Assembly: GCF_003072125.1 (NCBI RefSeq)
Contig: NZ_QCYH01000011.1
Location: 32,036 to 96,035 of the forward strand
Direction: 5' to 3'
Length of the DNA stretch: 64,000 bases
Origin: Pelagivirga sediminicola
GTDB lineage: Bacteria > Pseudomonadota > Alphaproteobacteria > Rhodobacterales > Rhodobacteraceae
This document shows, piece after piece, positions 18,201 through 28,348 of this stretch (positions are counted from its first letter, which is position 1; every line of letters starts with the position of its first letter). A program made the position numbers and the translations under genes. The notes beneath the pieces were generated by a model. The model saw nothing but the letters and a program-made list of their open reading frames with translations, had not been told where the DNA came from and ran no database searches.

Positions 18201-18352
18201 CCGGCGGACCCGCCGTCGAGCCGCCGGGCGAGACCGGCTTTGGCTTCGTCCTGATCCGCGGGCAGGCCGAACAGCAGCTGGACGGCGAGGTGGACGTCGA
18301 TTTCGCGTCAGGCGGGCTGCACCTGAAGCTGAAGTTTCCCCTGCCGTCCTGA
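15272..18352 (+). CDS. CheB-CheR-PAS-HWE histidine kinase fusion
   Basis: A 1026-residue soluble signalling protein. Residues 1-190 are a CheB methylesterase domain with S14 (GIGASAGG), H41 (VVTHLNPDRES) and D133 (LSGGAGDGTLG), so its triad is intact, but there is no receiver domain. Residues 210-485 form a CheR methyltransferase (SAM site WVPACTTGEEVYS, NNLI-like SCRNLLIYF). A long Glu-rich coiled coil spans about 645-720. A PAS domain covers 723-840. The C-terminus is an HWE/HisKA_2 kinase: H848 in EELNHRVRNML, the N-box HELATNAAKYGALS, and the W-E pair in LDWAETGG. No chemoreceptor or receiver partner is nearby. It begins 43 bases after the lipid operon and converges on cysN. Confidence 0.93.
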   Translation: MDNDMPLIVGIGASAGGIAAVSQLLNAVPKDSGMAFIVVTHLNPDRESLLQTVLAQKTEMTIRIAEDGAAIEVGTVYVMPEAVLLTVEDGRLKLTGDDPNSRERKPIDLFFAALAEDQKENAVAIVLSGGAGDGTLGVKVIKENGGITMAQVENGHAPLNPEMPQSAIATGLVDFALPPADMPAKLIEIREGRATLDALVLAAGKDGTARPRDVQARISRKLREVSGHDFSGYKSKTFFRRVARRMQVRRIPDLAAYCDLLDSDTEEVTALFRDLLISVTNFFRDADAFAALETAVIPEICKDRSAAAPVRIWVPACTTGEEVYSLAILLHEHMGTDTEAPPVQIFGTDIDDPALSIARQARYPEQLLRGVSAERLERYFVRDGASYMVCKKVREMCIFSPHNVIGDPPFSRMDMVSCRNLLIYFGPELQQQIIPTFHYALKPGGYLFLGTSESISHYSNLFDTIDKKHRIFQAKDHPSRHWSPGELTQRSTSGSAGNDRPEGLSGIQLRHKVERHILDRHTPAHAVVRQTGEIVFASGGTGGLLELPRGEPTNHLLDMVPKNMRLELRALLRQVVENERPAQRANITVTAPTGQRQRLTVKVEPLRGHGLGERLFMVLFQITDDTGAQHGGADADRSTEAAEDEVREMRERLQSTVEEYETALEELKSSNEELVSVNEEAQSTNEELEASREEMQSLNEELNTINAELSGKIEELDRANTDMRNLFEATQIATVFLDANLSIRSFTPAAAALFALRAADVGRPLSELASVSDYPELNTHIDQVLQTGTVLTHRLHRYEGKSSYLVRITPYLSGAQDKVEGAVVTLVDITHLAEAEAQQKVLIEELNHRVRNMLAVVSSIVRTSLRGKNVPTDVVETLTNRLHGMARAYGLLSETAWTAVGLRDIAAQELSPFGAESSTMEGPAVQLQPAQALAVGMIMHELATNAAKYGALSRRAGRVKVTWAQEDGHVLLDWAETGGPAVEPPGETGFGFVLIRGQAEQQLDGEVDVDFASGGLHLKLKFPLPS

Positions 18353-18364
18353 CGCTGTCTCGCC

Positions 18365-20281
18365 CTACTGCCCGATCAGCGCCGCGACGACCCGCTCGGC
18401 GGCCTCCTCGGCGGTCAGATCGACGGTGTTGACGGTCAGTTCCGCCGTCTCGGGCGTCTCATACGGGCTGTCGATGCCGGTAAAGTTCTTCAGATTGCCC
18501 GCCCGCGCCTTTTTATAAAGGCCCTTGACGTCGCGCGCCTCGGCCACTTCCAAGGGCGTATCGACGAACACCTCGATAAACTCGCCCTCTTCCATCATGT
18601 CGCGCACCATGCGCCGCTCGGAGCGGAAGGGCGAGATGAAGGCGGTCAGCACGATCAGCCCCGCATCGGTCATCAGGCGCGCCACCTCGCCGACGCGGCG
18701 GATGTTTTCCACCCGGTCTGCATCGGTAAAGCCCAGATCGCGGTTCAGCCCGTGGCGCACGTTGTCACCGTCCAGAAGGAACGTATGCTTGCCCATCGCG
18801 TGAAGTTTCTTCTCCACGATATTGGCAATCGTGGATTTGCCGGAGCCTGACAGGCCGGTGAACCACACCACCTTGGCCGTCTGGTTTTTGGCACTGGCAT
18901 GCGCCTCGCGGTCGACGTCCAGCGCCTGCCAATGGATGTTCTGGCTGCGGCGCAGGGCGAAATGCACCATGCCGGCAGCAACGGTCGCGTTGCTGATCCG
19001 GTCAATCAGGATGAATCCGCCAAGGTCGGGGTTGTCGCTATAGGCCTCGAACGGGATCGCGCGGTCGGTCGAGATATTCACCACGCCGATCGCGTTCAGG
19101 CTGAGCGTGCTGGAGGCCAGATGTTCCAGCGTGTTGACGTTCACCTCGTATTTCGGCTCGGTCACGGTCGCCGTCATCGTCTGGGTCCCGATTTTCAGCA
19201 GGTAGGGACGGCCCGGCAGCATTTCCGCCTCGCCCATCCAGACCAATGTCGCCTCGAACTGATCGGCCACCTCGCAAGGCGCATCGGCCTGCACGATCAC
19301 GTCGCCGCGCGAGCAGTCGATTTCGTCCGTAAAGGTTAACGTCACCGATTGCCCGGCAACCGCCCTGTCCAGCTCGCCATCATAAGTGACGATGGATTTC
19401 ACGCGGCTTGTCTTGCCTGAGGGCAGCACGCGGATGCCGTCGCCGGGGCGCACGGTGCCCGAGCCGATCTGCCCCGAAAATCCCCGAAAATCGAGGTTGG
19501 GCCGGTTGACCCATTGCACCGCCATGCGCAGCGGGCGGTCCTGCATCTGCGCCACGTTCAGCGGCGCCTCCTCCAGATGGGTCAGCAGGGGCGGGCCCTG
19601 ATACCACGGCGTATTTTCCGACTGGGTGACGATATTGTCGCCCGCCAGCCCGGAAATCGGGATCGGCAGGAAGGTGGTCAGGCCGATCTGTTCGGCAAAA
19701 TGCGAGTATTCCTTGACGATCTCGTAAAACCGTTCCTGGCTGTAGTCGACCAGATCCATCTTGTTGACCGCCAGAACGACGTTCTTGATGCCCAAGAGAT
19801 TAACCAGATAGGAATGGCGCCGCGTCTGGGTCAGCACGCCCTGCCGCGCGTCGATCAGGATCACGGCCAGATCGGCGGTCGAGGCGCCAGTCACCATGTT
19901 TCGGGTGTACTGCTCGTGCCCCGGCGTGTCGGCGACGATGAATTTGCGCTTGTCGGTCGAGAAAAAGCGATAGGCGACGTCGATGGTGATGCCCTGCTCG
20001 CGCTCGGCCGCCAGACCATCGACCAGCAGGGCAAAGTCGATGTTTTGTCCCTGCGTCCCGCTAACCTTGCTGTCGTTTTCCAGCGAGGCCAGCTGATCCT
20101 CGAAGATCATCTTGCTGTCATAGAGCAGCCGACCGATCAGCGTCGATTTACCATCATCGACCGACCCGCAGGTGATGAAGCGCAGCATCGTCTTGTGCTG
20201 GTGTTTGTCCAGATAGGCGTCGATGTCCGAGGCAATCAGATCCTCGGTGACGTAGACGGCATCCTTGGCGGCGGCGCACAT
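18365..20281 (-). CDS. cysN: Bifunctional sulfate adenylyltransferase subunit 1 / APS kinase
   Basis: A 638-residue fusion (CysNC). The N-terminal GTPase has [27 protein letters not shown] and NKMDLVDY. It drives formation of APS by the CysD subunit. From about residue 450, an APS kinase domain carries [14 protein letters not shown] and [15 protein letters not shown], and phosphorylates APS to PAPS for assimilatory sulfate reduction. The ATG shares a base with the cysD stop (TGATG), so the two are translationally coupled. The gene converges on the CheB-CheR kinase with only 12 bases between stops. CysNC fusions are common in alphaproteobacteria. Confidence 0.96.
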   Translation of the reverse strand: MCAAAKDAVYVTEDLIASDIDAYLDKHQHKTMLRFITCGSVDDGKSTLIGRLLYDSKMIFEDQLASLENDSKVSGTQGQNIDFALLVDGLAAEREQGITIDVAYRFFSTDKRKFIVADTPGHEQYTRNMVTGASTADLAVILIDARQGVLTQTRRHSYLVNLLGIKNVVLAVNKMDLVDYSQERFYEIVKEYSHFAEQIGLTTFLPIPISGLAGDNIVTQSENTPWYQGPPLLTHLEEAPLNVAQMQDRPLRMAVQWVNRPNLDFRGFSGQIGSGTVRPGDGIRVLPSGKTSRVKSIVTYDGELDRAVAGQSVTLTFTDEIDCSRGDVIVQADAPCEVADQFEATLVWMGEAEMLPGRPYLLKIGTQTMTATVTEPKYEVNVNTLEHLASSTLSLNAIGVVNISTDRAIPFEAYSDNPDLGGFILIDRISNATVAAGMVHFALRRSQNIHWQALDVDREAHASAKNQTAKVVWFTGLSGSGKSTIANIVEKKLHAMGKHTFLLDGDNVRHGLNRDLGFTDADRVENIRRVGEVARLMTDAGLIVLTAFISPFRSERRMVRDMMEEGEFIEVFVDTPLEVAEARDVKGLYKKARAGNLKNFTGIDSPYETPETAELTVNTVDLTAEEAAERVVAALIGQ

Positions 20282-21204
20282 CAGAAATACCCCTCTTGCT
20301 TTTTCTTCTCCATCGACGCGGCCTGATCGTGGTCGATGGCGCGGCCCTGCCGCTCGGACGTGGTGGTCAGCAGCATTTCCTGGATGATCTCGGGCAGGGT
20401 GGCCGCCGTGCTTTCGACAGCGCCGGTCAGAGGGTAACAGCCCAGCGTGCGGAACCGGATCGAGCGCGTCACCGGCTCCTCCCCGTTCAGGGGGAAACGC
20501 TCGTCATCGACCATCAGCAGCATCCCGTCGCGGATCACAGTCGGGCGCGGGGCGGAGTAATAGAGCGGCACAATCTCGATCTGCTCAAGGTGGATGTACT
20601 GCCAGATGTCCAGCTCCGTCCAGTTGGACAGGGGGAAGACACGGATGCTCTCGCCCTTGGATTTGCGGGTGTTATACAGCTTCCAAAGCTCCGGCCGCTG
20701 GTTTTTCGGATCCCAGCGGTGATTGGCGGTGCGGAAGGAAAAAACCCGCTCCTTGGCGCGGGATTTCTCCTCGTCCCGGCGGGCGCCGCCGAAGGCGACG
20801 TCGAAATCATACTTTGTCAGAGCCTGTTTCAGCCCGTCGGTTTTCCACATGTCGGTGTGCAGCCCGCCATGATCGAAGGGGTTGATGCCCTTCTCCACCG
20901 CCTCGGGGTTCTGATGCACCAAAAGCTTCATGCCCGCATCCTCGGCGGCACGCTCGCGCAGCGCATACATGTCGCGGAATTTCCACGTGGTGTCGACATG
21001 CAGCAAGGGGAAGGGCGGGGGCGAGGGATAGAACGCCTTTTTCGCCAGATGCAGCATGCAGGCGGAATCCTTGCCCACGGAATACAGCATGACGGGATTG
21101 TCGGCATTCGCCACTACCTCGCGCATGATGTGGATGCTTTCGGCCTCAAGACGTTGCAGATGCGTCAGCACCCTGTCCGAACCTTGCGTCTCGTGCACTG
21201 CCAT
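20281..21204 (-). CDS. cysD: Sulfate adenylyltransferase subunit 2
   Basis: A 307-residue PP-loop ATP pyrophosphatase. It joins sulfate and ATP to form APS together with CysN. The pyrophosphate-binding loop is [19 protein letters not shown] near residue 40, and [18 protein letters not shown] and [15 protein letters not shown] are conserved blocks. The ATG ending at 21204 is chosen because an AGGAAGG site precedes it. The reading frame stays open for 80 more codons upstream, but those lack similarity to the family. The C-terminus is rich in Lys. The 260 bases to the divergent TRAP genes should hold its promoter; I saw no clear box there. Confidence 0.95.
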   Translation of the reverse strand: MAVHETQGSDRVLTHLQRLEAESIHIMREVVANADNPVMLYSVGKDSACMLHLAKKAFYPSPPPFPLLHVDTTWKFRDMYALRERAAEDAGMKLLVHQNPEAVEKGINPFDHGGLHTDMWKTDGLKQALTKYDFDVAFGGARRDEEKSRAKERVFSFRTANHRWDPKNQRPELWKLYNTRKSKGESIRVFPLSNWTELDIWQYIHLEQIEIVPLYYSAPRPTVIRDGMLLMVDDERFPLNGEEPVTRSIRFRTLGCYPLTGAVESTAATLPEIIQEMLLTTTSERQGRAIDHDQAASMEKKKQEGYF

Positions 21205-21464
21205 GTTTTCAGCCTTCCTGCGTCGCTTGCATGGTATTTGCCAAATTACGCGCCGCTTGGAAAGCGCCCTGCCGAAGATCGGCAAAACTGACCGCAAATG
21301 GCTGCAACTTCGTGACATTCCGGCGCCGAAACGCCGCCCGCGCGTGACGATGTTCCAAAACCGCCCCCGCCGCGCGCAGAGTTGACGAAACCCGCCCGAC
21401 CCGTTTAAACGCGGCGCAGGGTTGCGGCACAAGGCTTGCGACATAACCCGGAGGGCCTGATGAC

Positions 21465-22052
21465 ATGTTGCGACTGATCGCGCTGCTCGCCTCCGGCATC
21501 TGCCGGATCAACTGGCTGATCGGTCAGGTGTTCTCGTGGCTGTCGCTGGGCATCGTTCTGGTGTGCTTCACGGTCGTTGTTCAGCGTTATGTCTTCGGCG
21601 TCAGCTTCCTGTGGATGCAGGACCTTTACATCTGGCTGAGCGGCGCGATGTTCACCGCCGTCGCCGGATTTGCGCTGATGCGCGACGATCATGTGCGCGT
21701 GGACATCTTCTATCGCCCGGCGCGGATACGCACCCGCGCGCTGGTGGACCTGTTCGGCACGGTGCTGTTCCTGCTGCCGTTCACGGGCGTCGTGCTGATC
21801 TATTCGCTGCCCTTCGTGCGCCGCTCGTGGTCCTATGCCGAAGGGTCGGCGAATGTCGGCGGGATGCCGGGGCTTTATATCCTGAAATCCTTCATCATCG
21901 CCTTTGCCGCGCTGCTGGCGCTGCAGGGTGTCGCGCTGATCTGCCGGTCCGTTCTGGTGCTGGCCGGGCGGCGCGATCTGGTGCCGGCCGCGATACGCTA
22001 TCCCGAGACGGGCGCCGATGCCGAGGCTGCAGCCATCGAAGGAATGCATTGA
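21465..22052 (+). CDS. TRAP transporter small permease (DctQ type)
   Basis: Membrane protein of 195 residues with four predicted helices. The family block [20 protein letters not shown] is present, with the W-x-E/D pattern that faces the large subunit, and [10 protein letters not shown] follows. It joins the large permease to move organic acids driven by a sodium or proton gradient. A GGAGGG site precedes the ATG at 21465, and the stop overlaps the next start (TGATG). The binding-protein gene is not in this operon but 2 kb away on the other strand. Confidence 0.9.
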   Translation: MLRLIALLASGICRINWLIGQVFSWLSLGIVLVCFTVVVQRYVFGVSFLWMQDLYIWLSGAMFTAVAGFALMRDDHVRVDIFYRPARIRTRALVDLFGTVLFLLPFTGVVLIYSLPFVRRSWSYAEGSANVGGMPGLYILKSFIIAFAALLALQGVALICRSVLVLAGRRDLVPAAIRYPETGADAEAAAIEGMH

Positions 22053-23443
22053 TGGATCCCGTCCTGATCGGCGAAATCCTCGCCGGACTGATGTTCTTCG
22101 GCATCATCGGCTTTCTGCTGCTGGGCTATCCGGTGGCGTTCACGCTGGCGGGTGTGTCGCTGATGTTCGGCGCCGTCGGCTGGTTTTTCGGCGTGTTCGA
22201 TCCCAGCAATTTCGGCGCGCTGCCGAACCGCTATATCGGCTTCATGACCAGCGAGGTGCTGGTCGCCGTGCCGCTCTTCATCTTCATGGGCGTCATGCTG
22301 GAGCGCTCGCGCATTGCCGAGCAACTCCTGCTGACCATGGGCAAGCTCTTTGGCAACCTGCGCGGGGGTCTGGGGATTTCGGTGATCCTCGTCGGTGCGA
22401 TGCTGGCCGCCTCGACCGGGGTTGTCGGCGCGACGGTGGTGACGATGGGCCTGATCTCGCTGCCCGCGATGCTGCGCGCGGGCTATGATCCCAAGCTGTC
22501 GACGGGCGTGATCTGCGCCAGCGGAACCTTGGGGCAAATCGTGCCGCCCTCCACTGTCCTCATCTTCATGGGCGACATGCTGTCGGGCATCAACAGCCAG
22601 GTGCAGATGGCCAAGGGCAATTATGCGCCCGTGCCGGTGTCTGTCGGGGATCTCTTTGCCGGGGCGCTGCTGCCGGGCTTCATGCTGGTGGGGCTCTACC
22701 TCGCCTATACCATCTTCAAGGCGATCACCGACCCCGAATCCTGCCCCGCGACGCCCGTCCCGGCCGAGGAAAAGGCCAATCTGCTGCGCGAGGTATTCTC
22801 GGCCCTGATCCCGCCACTGTTGCTGATCCTGGCCGTGCTAGGGTCGATCCTCGGCGGTATCGCCACCCCGACCGAGGCGGCATCGGTGGGCGCCGTGGGC
22901 GCGATGGTGCTGGCGGCGCTGCGCTGGCGGCTGTCATTCACCATCCTGCGCGAGACGGTGATCGCGACCGCGACGATCACCTCGATGGTGTTCATCGTGC
23001 TCCTGGGCGCGTCGGTATTCTCGGTCGTGTTCCGCCTGATGGGCGGCGACAACCTGGTGCACGAGTTCCTCAGCACGCTGCCCGGCGGCCGCCTGATGGC
23101 GGTGGCGATGGTCATGGCGATCATGTTCCTGCTCGGCTTCATCCTCGACACGTTCGAGATCATCTTCATCGTCATCCCGATCACCGCGCCGGTGCTGCTG
23201 ATGATGGATGTCGATCCGATCTGGCTGGGCGTGCTGGTGGGGGTGAACCTGCAGACATCCTTCCTGACCCCGCCCTTCGGCTTCGCGCTGTTCTACCTGC
23301 GCGGAGTGGCGCCGCCGGACCTGCCGACATGGGCGATCTACCGCGGCATCATCCCGTTTGTGGGGCTGCAAATCCTTGCCATCGCGCTTTTGTTCGCGTT
23401 CCCCGGCATCGTCACATGGCTGCCAAGGCTGATTGCAGGATAG
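22052..23443 (+). CDS. TRAP transporter large permease (DctM type)
   Basis: Membrane protein of 463 residues with about twelve helices. It begins [20 protein letters not shown] after a one-base overlap with the small permease gene. Characteristic segments include GVVGATVVTMGLISLPAMLR, SGTLGQIVPPSTVLIFMGDM and NLQTSFLTPPFGFALFYLRG. The loop ISGINSQVQ-like stretch (MLSGINSQVQMAKGNYAPV) resembles the TakP/mannitol branch of TRAP transporters, whose ligands are often 2-oxo acids. The ligand is inferred only. Confidence 0.92.
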   Translation: MDPVLIGEILAGLMFFGIIGFLLLGYPVAFTLAGVSLMFGAVGWFFGVFDPSNFGALPNRYIGFMTSEVLVAVPLFIFMGVMLERSRIAEQLLLTMGKLFGNLRGGLGISVILVGAMLAASTGVVGATVVTMGLISLPAMLRAGYDPKLSTGVICASGTLGQIVPPSTVLIFMGDMLSGINSQVQMAKGNYAPVPVSVGDLFAGALLPGFMLVGLYLAYTIFKAITDPESCPATPVPAEEKANLLREVFSALIPPLLLILAVLGSILGGIATPTEAASVGAVGAMVLAALRWRLSFTILRETVIATATITSMVFIVLLGASVFSVVFRLMGGDNLVHEFLSTLPGGRLMAVAMVMAIMFLLGFILDTFEIIFIVIPITAPVLLMMDVDPIWLGVLVGVNLQTSFLTPPFGFALFYLRGVAPPDLPTWAIYRGIIPFVGLQILAIALLFAFPGIVTWLPRLIAG

Positions 23444-23481
23444 GATGACGCGCGGCAAACAATGGTTCGCAGGGATCGTTA

Positions 23482-23497
23482 TTAATCTTTTGTTAAC
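23482..23497 (+). promoter_or_regulatory. CtrA-type box TTAA-N7-TTAAC
   Basis: TTAATCTTTTGTTAAC matches the alphaproteobacterial CtrA consensus (two TTAA halves seven bases apart, with a following C). It sits 65 bases before the ATG of the VPLPA-CTERM gene in an AT-rich stretch, a plausible activator position. The match is exact, but the motif is short. Confidence 0.45.
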
Positions 23498-23561
23498 AAT
23501 TGGCTTATGTTAAGAGGCGTTGATGTTTCCGAGTCACCTTATCAGTATTGGGGAAGTTTAG

Positions 23562-24218
23562 ATGAAAAATTACGTTCTGGCCGCGGCAGTGGCGGTTATG
23601 CCGATGGCGGCGTCGGCCGTGACGATCGAGCTTGATTCGACGTTTGGCCCAGGCAGCAACGCCGGCATGCTTTACAGCACCGGCTCCGGCTTTTAACTGG
23701 ACGGAAAAGATACGCAAACGACCGACGCGACATATGTCTCGCAGTCGTTTTCCGCGGGTTCCTACGTGATCAAGCCAACCGAGGATTTCTTCAACTCCTG
23801 GTCGCGCTGGCGGACAAGCAGCGGATGCGACGCGGATGGCGCGAACTGCACCAAAGGGTTCGAGTTCTCCTTTGCGTTCTTCCTGCCTGAAAGCATTACG
23901 GACACGGGCAAGGTCGGAATCTCGTCCTACGGTCCGATCAACCCCTCTGCGGTCAACCTTGTGAATCAGTCACGGGCGACTGATGGCACGTTCTTCGGCA
24001 CCGGCGCGCTGGCGTTCGATGATGTGAAGAACACGATTCTGGCCAAGTTCACGCTGGACACCGATCAGGATGTCGGCTTTTTCATCTATGATGATTACAT
24101 CAAGGACAACCGCGGCGGCGTGAGCATCGAGGTGTCGCCGGTGCCGCTGCCGGCTGGCCTTCCGCTGCTTCTGCTTGGTCTCGGCAGCTTGGCATTTGTG
24201 AGACGCAAAAAGGCCTGA
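23562..24218 (+). pseudogene. VPLPA-CTERM exported protein interrupted by one in-frame TAA
   Basis: One reading frame of 219 codons with a single TAA at 23694-23696 (codon 45). Before the stop is an N-terminal signal peptide (MKNYVLAAAVAVMPMAASA) and the start of the mature protein. After it, the same frame continues without a gap through LDGKDTQTTDATYVSQSF to the end. The C-terminus VPLPAGLPLLLLGLGSLAF followed by RRKKA is a VPLPA-CTERM sorting signal: motif, hydrophobic helix, basic tail. It is normally cut by an exosortase (XrtD type). A GGGGAAG site precedes the ATG. The body is rich in Phe, Ser and Asp, and its function is unknown. It could be a recent nonsense mutation, a sequencing error or read-through. 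A restart at the ATG of 23766 would lack the signal peptide. Confidence 0.75.
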
Positions 24219-24235
24219 TCCGGACGATCCGGAAC

Positions 24236-24272
24236 AATGCCCCGGCCATCGCGGCCGGGGCATTTTGTTTTT
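24236..24272 (+). terminator. Rho-independent terminator after the VPLPA gene
   Basis: A perfect stem of about twelve pairs (AATGCCCCGGCC with GGCCGGGGCATT, loop ATCGC) is followed by TTGTTTTT. It starts 18 bases after the stop at 24218. Confidence 0.85.
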
Positions 24273-24319
24273 CCAAGCAGTGCAATGTCCGGCCATCCAG
24301 AACCGTCGCCCGCGGAAGA

Positions 24320-24341
24320 GGCCCGGCATCACTGCCGGGCC
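24320..24341 (-). terminator. Hairpin after the TRAP binding-protein gene
   Basis: GGCCCGGCA and TGCCGGGCC form a nine-pair stem with loop TCAC, 25 bases beyond the minus-strand stop at 24366. On the plus strand it is followed by TTTCGCTT, so it may act in both directions. The minus-strand tail is only moderately T-rich. Confidence 0.6.
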
Positions 24342-24365
24342 TTTCGCTTAACCATCTGACGCTGC

Positions 24366-25451
24366 TTAGAGATCCAGGTAAAGCTCGCGCGCTTCCTGGA
24401 ACTTGCTGTCGATCCGCTCGGTCCGCACGCGGGTGATTTTCAGCGAGTCGACAAAGCTTTCGGCGGTTTTCTTCACCAGCGGATCGTCGCTGCCCAGCAG
24501 ACCGTCCAGAACCTCCTTGGAGGCTTTGGCGCCCGCTTCCATGATGTCGGCGGGGAAATCGCGCACCTGCACGCCGTGATCCTCCACCAGCGTTTTCAGC
24601 GCGCGGGGATCGTTGGCGATGAAATCGGCGGAGACCTGATCGTATTCGGCCTGTGACACATCGCGGATGATCGCCTGAAGATCGGCGGGCAGCTCCTGAT
24701 ACTTGGTCTTGTCAACGACCAGCTCGGTCGCCAGACCCGGCTCCACAAAGCTGGGCATGTAGTAGTTTTTCGCGACCTGATGGAAACCGAGCGCCAGATC
24801 GTTATAGGGGCCGACAAATTCGGCGGCGTCCAGCGTGCCCGATTGCAGCGCCTGGAAAATCTCGCCCGCCGCCATGTTGGTGACGGTCGCGCCCAGTTTT
24901 TCCCAGACCTGACCACCCAGACCGGGCGTGCGGAAGCGCAGGCCCTTGACCGACTCGAGACTGGTCAGCTCGTCGCGGAACCAGCCGCCGGTCTGGTTGC
25001 CGGTGTTGCCGGACAGGAAACCCTGCACGCCGAACTGGTCGTAAATCTCGTCCCAGATTTCCTGACCGCCCATGAACCGGACCCACGCCGTCAGCTCGCC
25101 CGTGGTCATGCCGTAGGGAACGCCGGTGAAAAACGACAGGGCAGGGGATTTGTTCTGCCAGTAATAGGCGGCGCCGTGGCTCATCTCGGCGGTGCCGTCG
25201 ATCACGGCGTCAAGGCTTTGCAGGGGCGGCACCAGCTCGCCCGCGGAATAGACCTGCACCGTCAGGCGCCCGCCGGATGCGGCGGTGATCCGGTCGGCCA
25301 GACGCTGCGCGCCGACGCCCAGACCGGGGAAGTTTTTCGGCCATGTGGTGACCATGCGCCATGTGATGTTGCCCTGCGCGATGGCCGGCGCGGCCAGTGC
25401 CGTGGCGGCGGTGCCGAGGGCACCTGCGCGGATGAAGGAACGACGATCCAT
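24366..25451 (-). CDS. TRAP transporter substrate-binding protein (DctP/TakP type), Tat-exported
   Basis: Periplasmic receptor of 361 residues. The ATG ending at 25451 gives MDRRSFIRAGALGTAATALA, a twin-arginine signal peptide as in TakP proteins. Family blocks are VQVYSAGELVPPLQSLDAVI, GAAYYWQNKSPAL, FLSGNTGNQTGGWFRDEL and GTLDAAEFVGPYNDLALGF. The conserved Arg for carboxylate binding is in KGLRFRTPGLGG. TakP relatives bind 2-oxo acids. It lies on the opposite strand from the permease genes at 21.5-23.4 kb with the VPLPA gene between them, so transcription is separate. It probably serves those permeases (inference). Confidence 0.9.
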   Translation of the reverse strand: MDRRSFIRAGALGTAATALAAPAIAQGNITWRMVTTWPKNFPGLGVGAQRLADRITAASGGRLTVQVYSAGELVPPLQSLDAVIDGTAEMSHGAAYYWQNKSPALSFFTGVPYGMTTGELTAWVRFMGGQEIWDEIYDQFGVQGFLSGNTGNQTGGWFRDELTSLESVKGLRFRTPGLGGQVWEKLGATVTNMAAGEIFQALQSGTLDAAEFVGPYNDLALGFHQVAKNYYMPSFVEPGLATELVVDKTKYQELPADLQAIIRDVSQAEYDQVSADFIANDPRALKTLVEDHGVQVRDFPADIMEAGAKASKEVLDGLLGSDDPLVKKTAESFVDSLKITRVRTERIDSKFQEARELYLDL

Positions 25452-25629
25452 ATTAAACCTCTCTGCTGATCCAAATCCCGGTATCACCGCATCCGTTTTC
25501 CTCGCGCGGCGTGGACCTGACCTAACCAGCCACGTCGCGAAATGTCCATTGTTGATGCGGCGCGGCGGGTGAAACGATCCACCGAACGCATAAGCAAGAT
25601 TATGTTAACTTGTCGTCTCTTTTTCCCGC

Positions 25630-27523
<1,894 letters not shown>

Positions 27524-27527
<4 letters not shown>

Positions 27528-28348
27528 TGTTCCCGCGTCCTCATATGAGGGTCCAGATAGTCGCGCAGCCCGTCGCCCAATAGGTTGAAACCCAGCACCG
27601 TGATGAAGATCGCCAGCCCCGGAAAGATCGTCGCCCAGGGCGCGATCACGATCAGCTCGCGCGCGTTGGTTAGCATGCTGCCCCAGCTGGGAAAGGGCGG
27701 GCGGATGCCAAGCCCGAGGAAGGACAGCGCCGCCTCGGCCAGCACCGCGGCGCCGATGCCAAGGGTGGAGATCACAAGGATCGGCCCGACCATGTTTGGC
27801 AAAAGCTGCGTCGCCATGATGCGGATGTCGCCATATCCCAGCGTCTGGGCCGCCTGCACATATCCCTGCCCCTTCAGCGACAGCGTCGAGGACCGCGCGA
27901 TGCGGCAGGTCCAGCTCCAGTTTGTCAGCCCCAGCGCGATCAGCAGGCTGGGCAGGCCCGGCCCCAGGATCGCCATGATCGCCAGTGCAAAGATCAGCGA
28001 CGGGATCGCCAGCATCACGTTGGTCAGCCCGTTCACCAGATCGTCCCACCAGCCGCCCCAATAGGCCGCCGAAATGCCCAAGGTCAGCCCGATCACCGAG
28101 TTGATGACTTGGCTGACAACCCCCACGGTCAGCGAGATCTGCGCGCCATAAAGCACCCGCGTGAAGATATCGCGCCCCTGCGCATCCGTGCCGAACCAGA
28201 ATTCGCGGCCGGGGGGCAGCTCGGCGTTCATCAGGTTCGCGTCGAACACCGGATCCAGCGACGTCAGCAGCGGCGCAAACACCGCGCCGCAGATCACTAC
28301 CAGCGTCAGGATGCCGCCCACCCACAGGTTGAAGTTGAATCCCCTCAT
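27524..28348 (-). CDS. Peptide ABC transporter permease, DppC/OppC type
   Basis: Inner-membrane permease of 274 residues. It starts MRGFNFNLWVGGILTLVVIC, and the family hallmark is WFGTDAQGRDIFTRVLYGAQ. The EAA loop is GYVQAAQTLGYGDIRIMATQ. The C-terminus reads LGFNLLGDGLRDYLDPHMRT, the classic DppC ending. The ATG overlaps the stop of the DppB gene (ATGA), and the stop overlaps the next ATPase start. It forms the dpp2 channel with the next permease. Confidence 0.93.

Noticed and set aside
21536..22051. Long upstream extension of the large TRAP permease
   Set aside because: The first 170 codons are a shifted reading of the small permease gene. The true start is the overlapping ATG at 22052.
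23766..24218. Independent gene starting at the internal ATG of the VPLPA-CTERM frame
   Set aside because: It would have a sorting signal but no signal peptide, and the same frame runs unbroken from 23562 except for one stop, so it is better read as an interrupted gene.
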